Assembly: GCA_009842675.1 (NCBI GenBank) | Contig: VYEX01000077.1 | Coordinates: 57,147-121,146, forward strand | Length of the DNA: 64,000 nt | Direction of reading: 5' to 3' | Origin: Acidimicrobiia bacterium | GTDB lineage: Bacteria > Actinomycetota > Acidimicrobiia > Acidimicrobiales > Bin134 | Shown: positions 62,622 to 64,000 of the stretch, piece by piece | Numbering within the stretch: position 1 is the stretch's first letter | How the letters are laid out: every line of letters begins with the position of its first letter | Made by a program: the position numbers and the translations under genes | Notes under the pieces: model-generated | Seen by the model: only the letters and a program-made list of their open reading frames with translations | What the model was told of the DNA's origin: nothing | Databases searched by the model: none

Positions 62622-63572
62622 CTATTGGCGGAGGCTGCGGCGGTAGGCGGACCACTGGTCGGGGCGCCAGCAGTCCTGGTCCTCACCCCAGCCGGTGCCG
62701 CCGTCGAAGTCCCAGGCGGTGGTGCTCACCCAGGTGAGCATCTTGGGATAGGGGTTGAAGATGATGCGGCTCACCGGGGCGCCAGTGGCACGCAGCTCCC
62801 GGCCCATCTCGTCCACCGCCTCGATCTCGAAGGCAGTGGCGTAGCCGTGGACGGGATCCCGCTCCACCCGGCGCTCGCCGCTCTTGATGTCGGCCCTCAC
62901 GCCGTCGCGTAGGTAGTAGCCGGCGCTGATCGGGTCGCTGTCGGCCTTGGGCAGCGAGTAGCACAGAAAGGCGCTCTGCGACGACGTGGTGGCGAAGGCG
63001 TAGCCGATGCGGAAGCCCTGGAGGTCGGAGCGGGGCCCCCACGACCGGTCCCGCATGGCGCAGCAGTCCACGTCGATGTCCTCGCCGTGGAGGCGGATGC
63101 GCCCGGTGACCCGGCCGGGCTGGTCGATGTGGCTGGCGATGGTGAAGGGTGGCTCGCCCCTTGTGAACACATGCGGCGGGGTGAGGGCATCAAAGCGCAG
63201 CTCGGCCTCGAACATGTCCTTGTAGGGGTAGCGGTAGCCCAGCTCGTAGCTGGTGAGCGGCTCGATCACCTTGACCCGCATCCCGGTGGGTAGGGTGGCG
63301 TCTCGGAGGTCGAGGCCCTCGGGCAGCGGGATGCTGTGGTTGTAGTCGAAGAACGGCACCTCCCACGGTAGGTAGGCGGTGTCGTCCCACACCAGGGTGC
63401 CGCCTCCGCAGATGCCCAGGTTGGGGCGGATCCAGGTGTAGAGGTAGCCCATCAGGTTGCGCTCGGGGACGCAGAAGGCGTACCAGCAGGTCTCGGTCTC
63501 CCACGGGTGATCCGAATGCGGATGGAAGTTATCGTCCTCGGGCCCGACCAGGGCGTCTTCAGCTGCTCCCAC
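62622..63572 (-). CDS. Beta-barrel type protein of unknown function (DUF7064/7065-like)
   Basis: 316 residues, strand-rich, many Trp/Tyr. The segments HSDHPWETETCWYAFCVPER, DVDCCAMRDRSWGPR and PVHGYATAFEIEAVDEMGRE resemble, from memory, the actinobacterial DUF7064/DUF7065 proteins with a CrtC/AttH-like double barrel. Those have no firm function. GTG 63572 preceded by AAGGAG. Overlap is small with the neighbouring LLM gene; the same strand cluster continues to the partial hydrolase. Confidence 0.55.
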   Translation of the reverse strand: MGAAEDALVGPEDDNFHPHSDHPWETETCWYAFCVPERNLMGYLYTWIRPNLGICGGGTLVWDDTAYLPWEVPFFDYNHSIPLPEGLDLRDATLPTGMRVKVIEPLTSYELGYRYPYKDMFEAELRFDALTPPHVFTRGEPPFTIASHIDQPGRVTGRIRLHGEDIDVDCCAMRDRSWGPRSDLQGFRIGYAFATTSSQSAFLCYSLPKADSDPISAGYYLRDGVRADIKSGERRVERDPVHGYATAFEIEAVDEMGRELRATGAPVSRIIFNPYPKMLTWVSTTAWDFDGGTGWGEDQDCWRPDQWSAYRRSLRQ

Positions 63573-63593
63573 GAATGTGCTCCTTCATCTCGT

Positions 63594-64000
63594 TCATCTG
63601 GCCGCGTGCTCGGCGAAGCGAGCAGGAATCCACTCGGCGAGCGTAGCGGCGATCTCATCGGCTACTGAGGCCAGCCCGTGGTCGGCCTCGGGATACACCA
63701 CGAGCTCGCCGCCCCCGGCCAGGGCCCGCACCGCCTCGCTGGCCTGCACCGGCAGGATCTGATCTTGGCCGCCGTGCATGAGCAGCAGGGGAGTGCCCCC
63801 CAGCGCCGCCGCGTTCTCGCACCCCGCCGACTGGGTGGCCAGGCCCACCACCCCTGCGGTGTGCTCCCCCAAGGCGACTCCCGCCAGCACCGCCACCGCA
63901 CCCCCCAATGAATTCCCCATGAAGATGAACCGCCCCCCCTCCACTCGAGCGGCCCAGTCCGCCGCCGCAGCCGCCTGCAAAAAACAGCGCGCGATGGTAC
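63594..64000 (-). CDS. Alpha/beta hydrolase (partial, 5' end outside window)
   Basis: The open frame runs off the window edge, so only the C-terminal 130 or so residues are seen. FMGNSLGGAVAVLAG is the nucleophile elbow G-x-S-x-G, and VVYPEADHGLASV holds the catalytic His of a dienelactone-hydrolase/esterase-like fold; MHGGQDQILPVQASEAV carries the acid. The protein begins before position 64000 in the minus direction. Substrate unknown. Confidence 0.8.
   Translation of the reverse strand, partial: TIARCFLQAAAAADWAARVEGGRFIFMGNSLGGAVAVLAGVALGEHTAGVVGLATQSAGCENAAALGGTPLLLMHGGQDQILPVQASEAVRALAGGGELVVYPEADHGLASVADEIAATLAEWIPARFAEHAAR

Overview
The window is one continuous, gene-dense stretch of a GC-rich actinobacterial chromosome. 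There are no rRNA genes, insertion sequences, prophage or CRISPR arrays. The gene order rpsB-tsf-pyrH-frr-cdsA-dxr-rseP-ispG-proS-rimP-nusA-infB-rbfA-truB-ribF-rpsO-pnp-dapB-dapA-rnj-ftsK-pgsA-cinA-recA-miaB-miaA-dapF-hflX is the conserved actinobacterial core order. A B12-dependent ribonucleotide reductase, several luciferase-like flavin oxidoreductases, a BKACE enzyme and an archaeal-type ProRS suggest an uncultivated lineage such as the Acidimicrobiia. That placement is inference from gene content, not a phylogeny.

Layout. 1-17.4 kb: translation, isoprenoid (dxr, ispG) and membrane (cdsA, rseP) genes, then the rimP-nusA-infB-ylxP-rbfA-truB-ribF block, all on the plus strand. 17.4-19.5 kb: a flavin oxidoreductase and a convergent ribokinase-like gene inserted in the usual ribF-rpsO interval. 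19.6-34.2 kb: rpsO-pnp, dapB, a SURF1 protein, a winged-helix protein, dapA, rnj, ftsK, a cation exchanger, rimO, pgsA, cinA. 34.2-35.4 kb: msrB and an SDR on the minus strand. 35.6-44.3 kb: recA, miaB, miaA, dapF, hflX, dapC, dapD, dapE. With dapA and dapB this is a complete succinylase route to diaminopimelate and lysine. 44.4-48.6 kb: a small membrane protein, a RibD-like reductase, and nrdJ behind a long structured leader. 48.7-53.6 kb: accessory metabolism, namely a zinc alcohol dehydrogenase, a GH13 glucosidase and a minus-strand NTF2/SDR/BKACE operon. 53.7-60.7 kb: lgt, a DEAD-box helicase, a SAM-riboswitch-controlled metX plus cystathionine/homocysteine synthase pair, an Fpg-type glycosylase, small proteins and tRNA-Gly. 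60.7-64 kb: minus-strand accessory genes, the last cut by the window edge.

Main points of interest. (1) Two stop/start gene junctions (ispG/proS and rbfA/truB) are tandemly duplicated, so each carries a chimeric micro-ORF that begins like the downstream protein and ends like the upstream one. The 3' ends of ribF and recA are echoed just after their stop codons, and rpsB, truB, infB and pnp carry in-frame repeats. (2) Many start codons lack a Shine-Dalgarno but have a TANNNT -10 box 6-8 nt upstream, pointing to widespread leaderless mRNAs. (3) recA has a near-consensus PafBC-type promoter and no visible LexA box. (4) metX follows a SAM-clan riboswitch whose P3 loop and the ribosome binding site can both pair with the same CCCTCCC segment. 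(5) nrdJ has a structured leader and a coupled 15-residue leader ORF. (6) The Fpg-family glycosylase appears to start at CTG. I found no defence or other wholly novel multi-gene system; the BKACE operon is the best candidate for undescribed metabolism.
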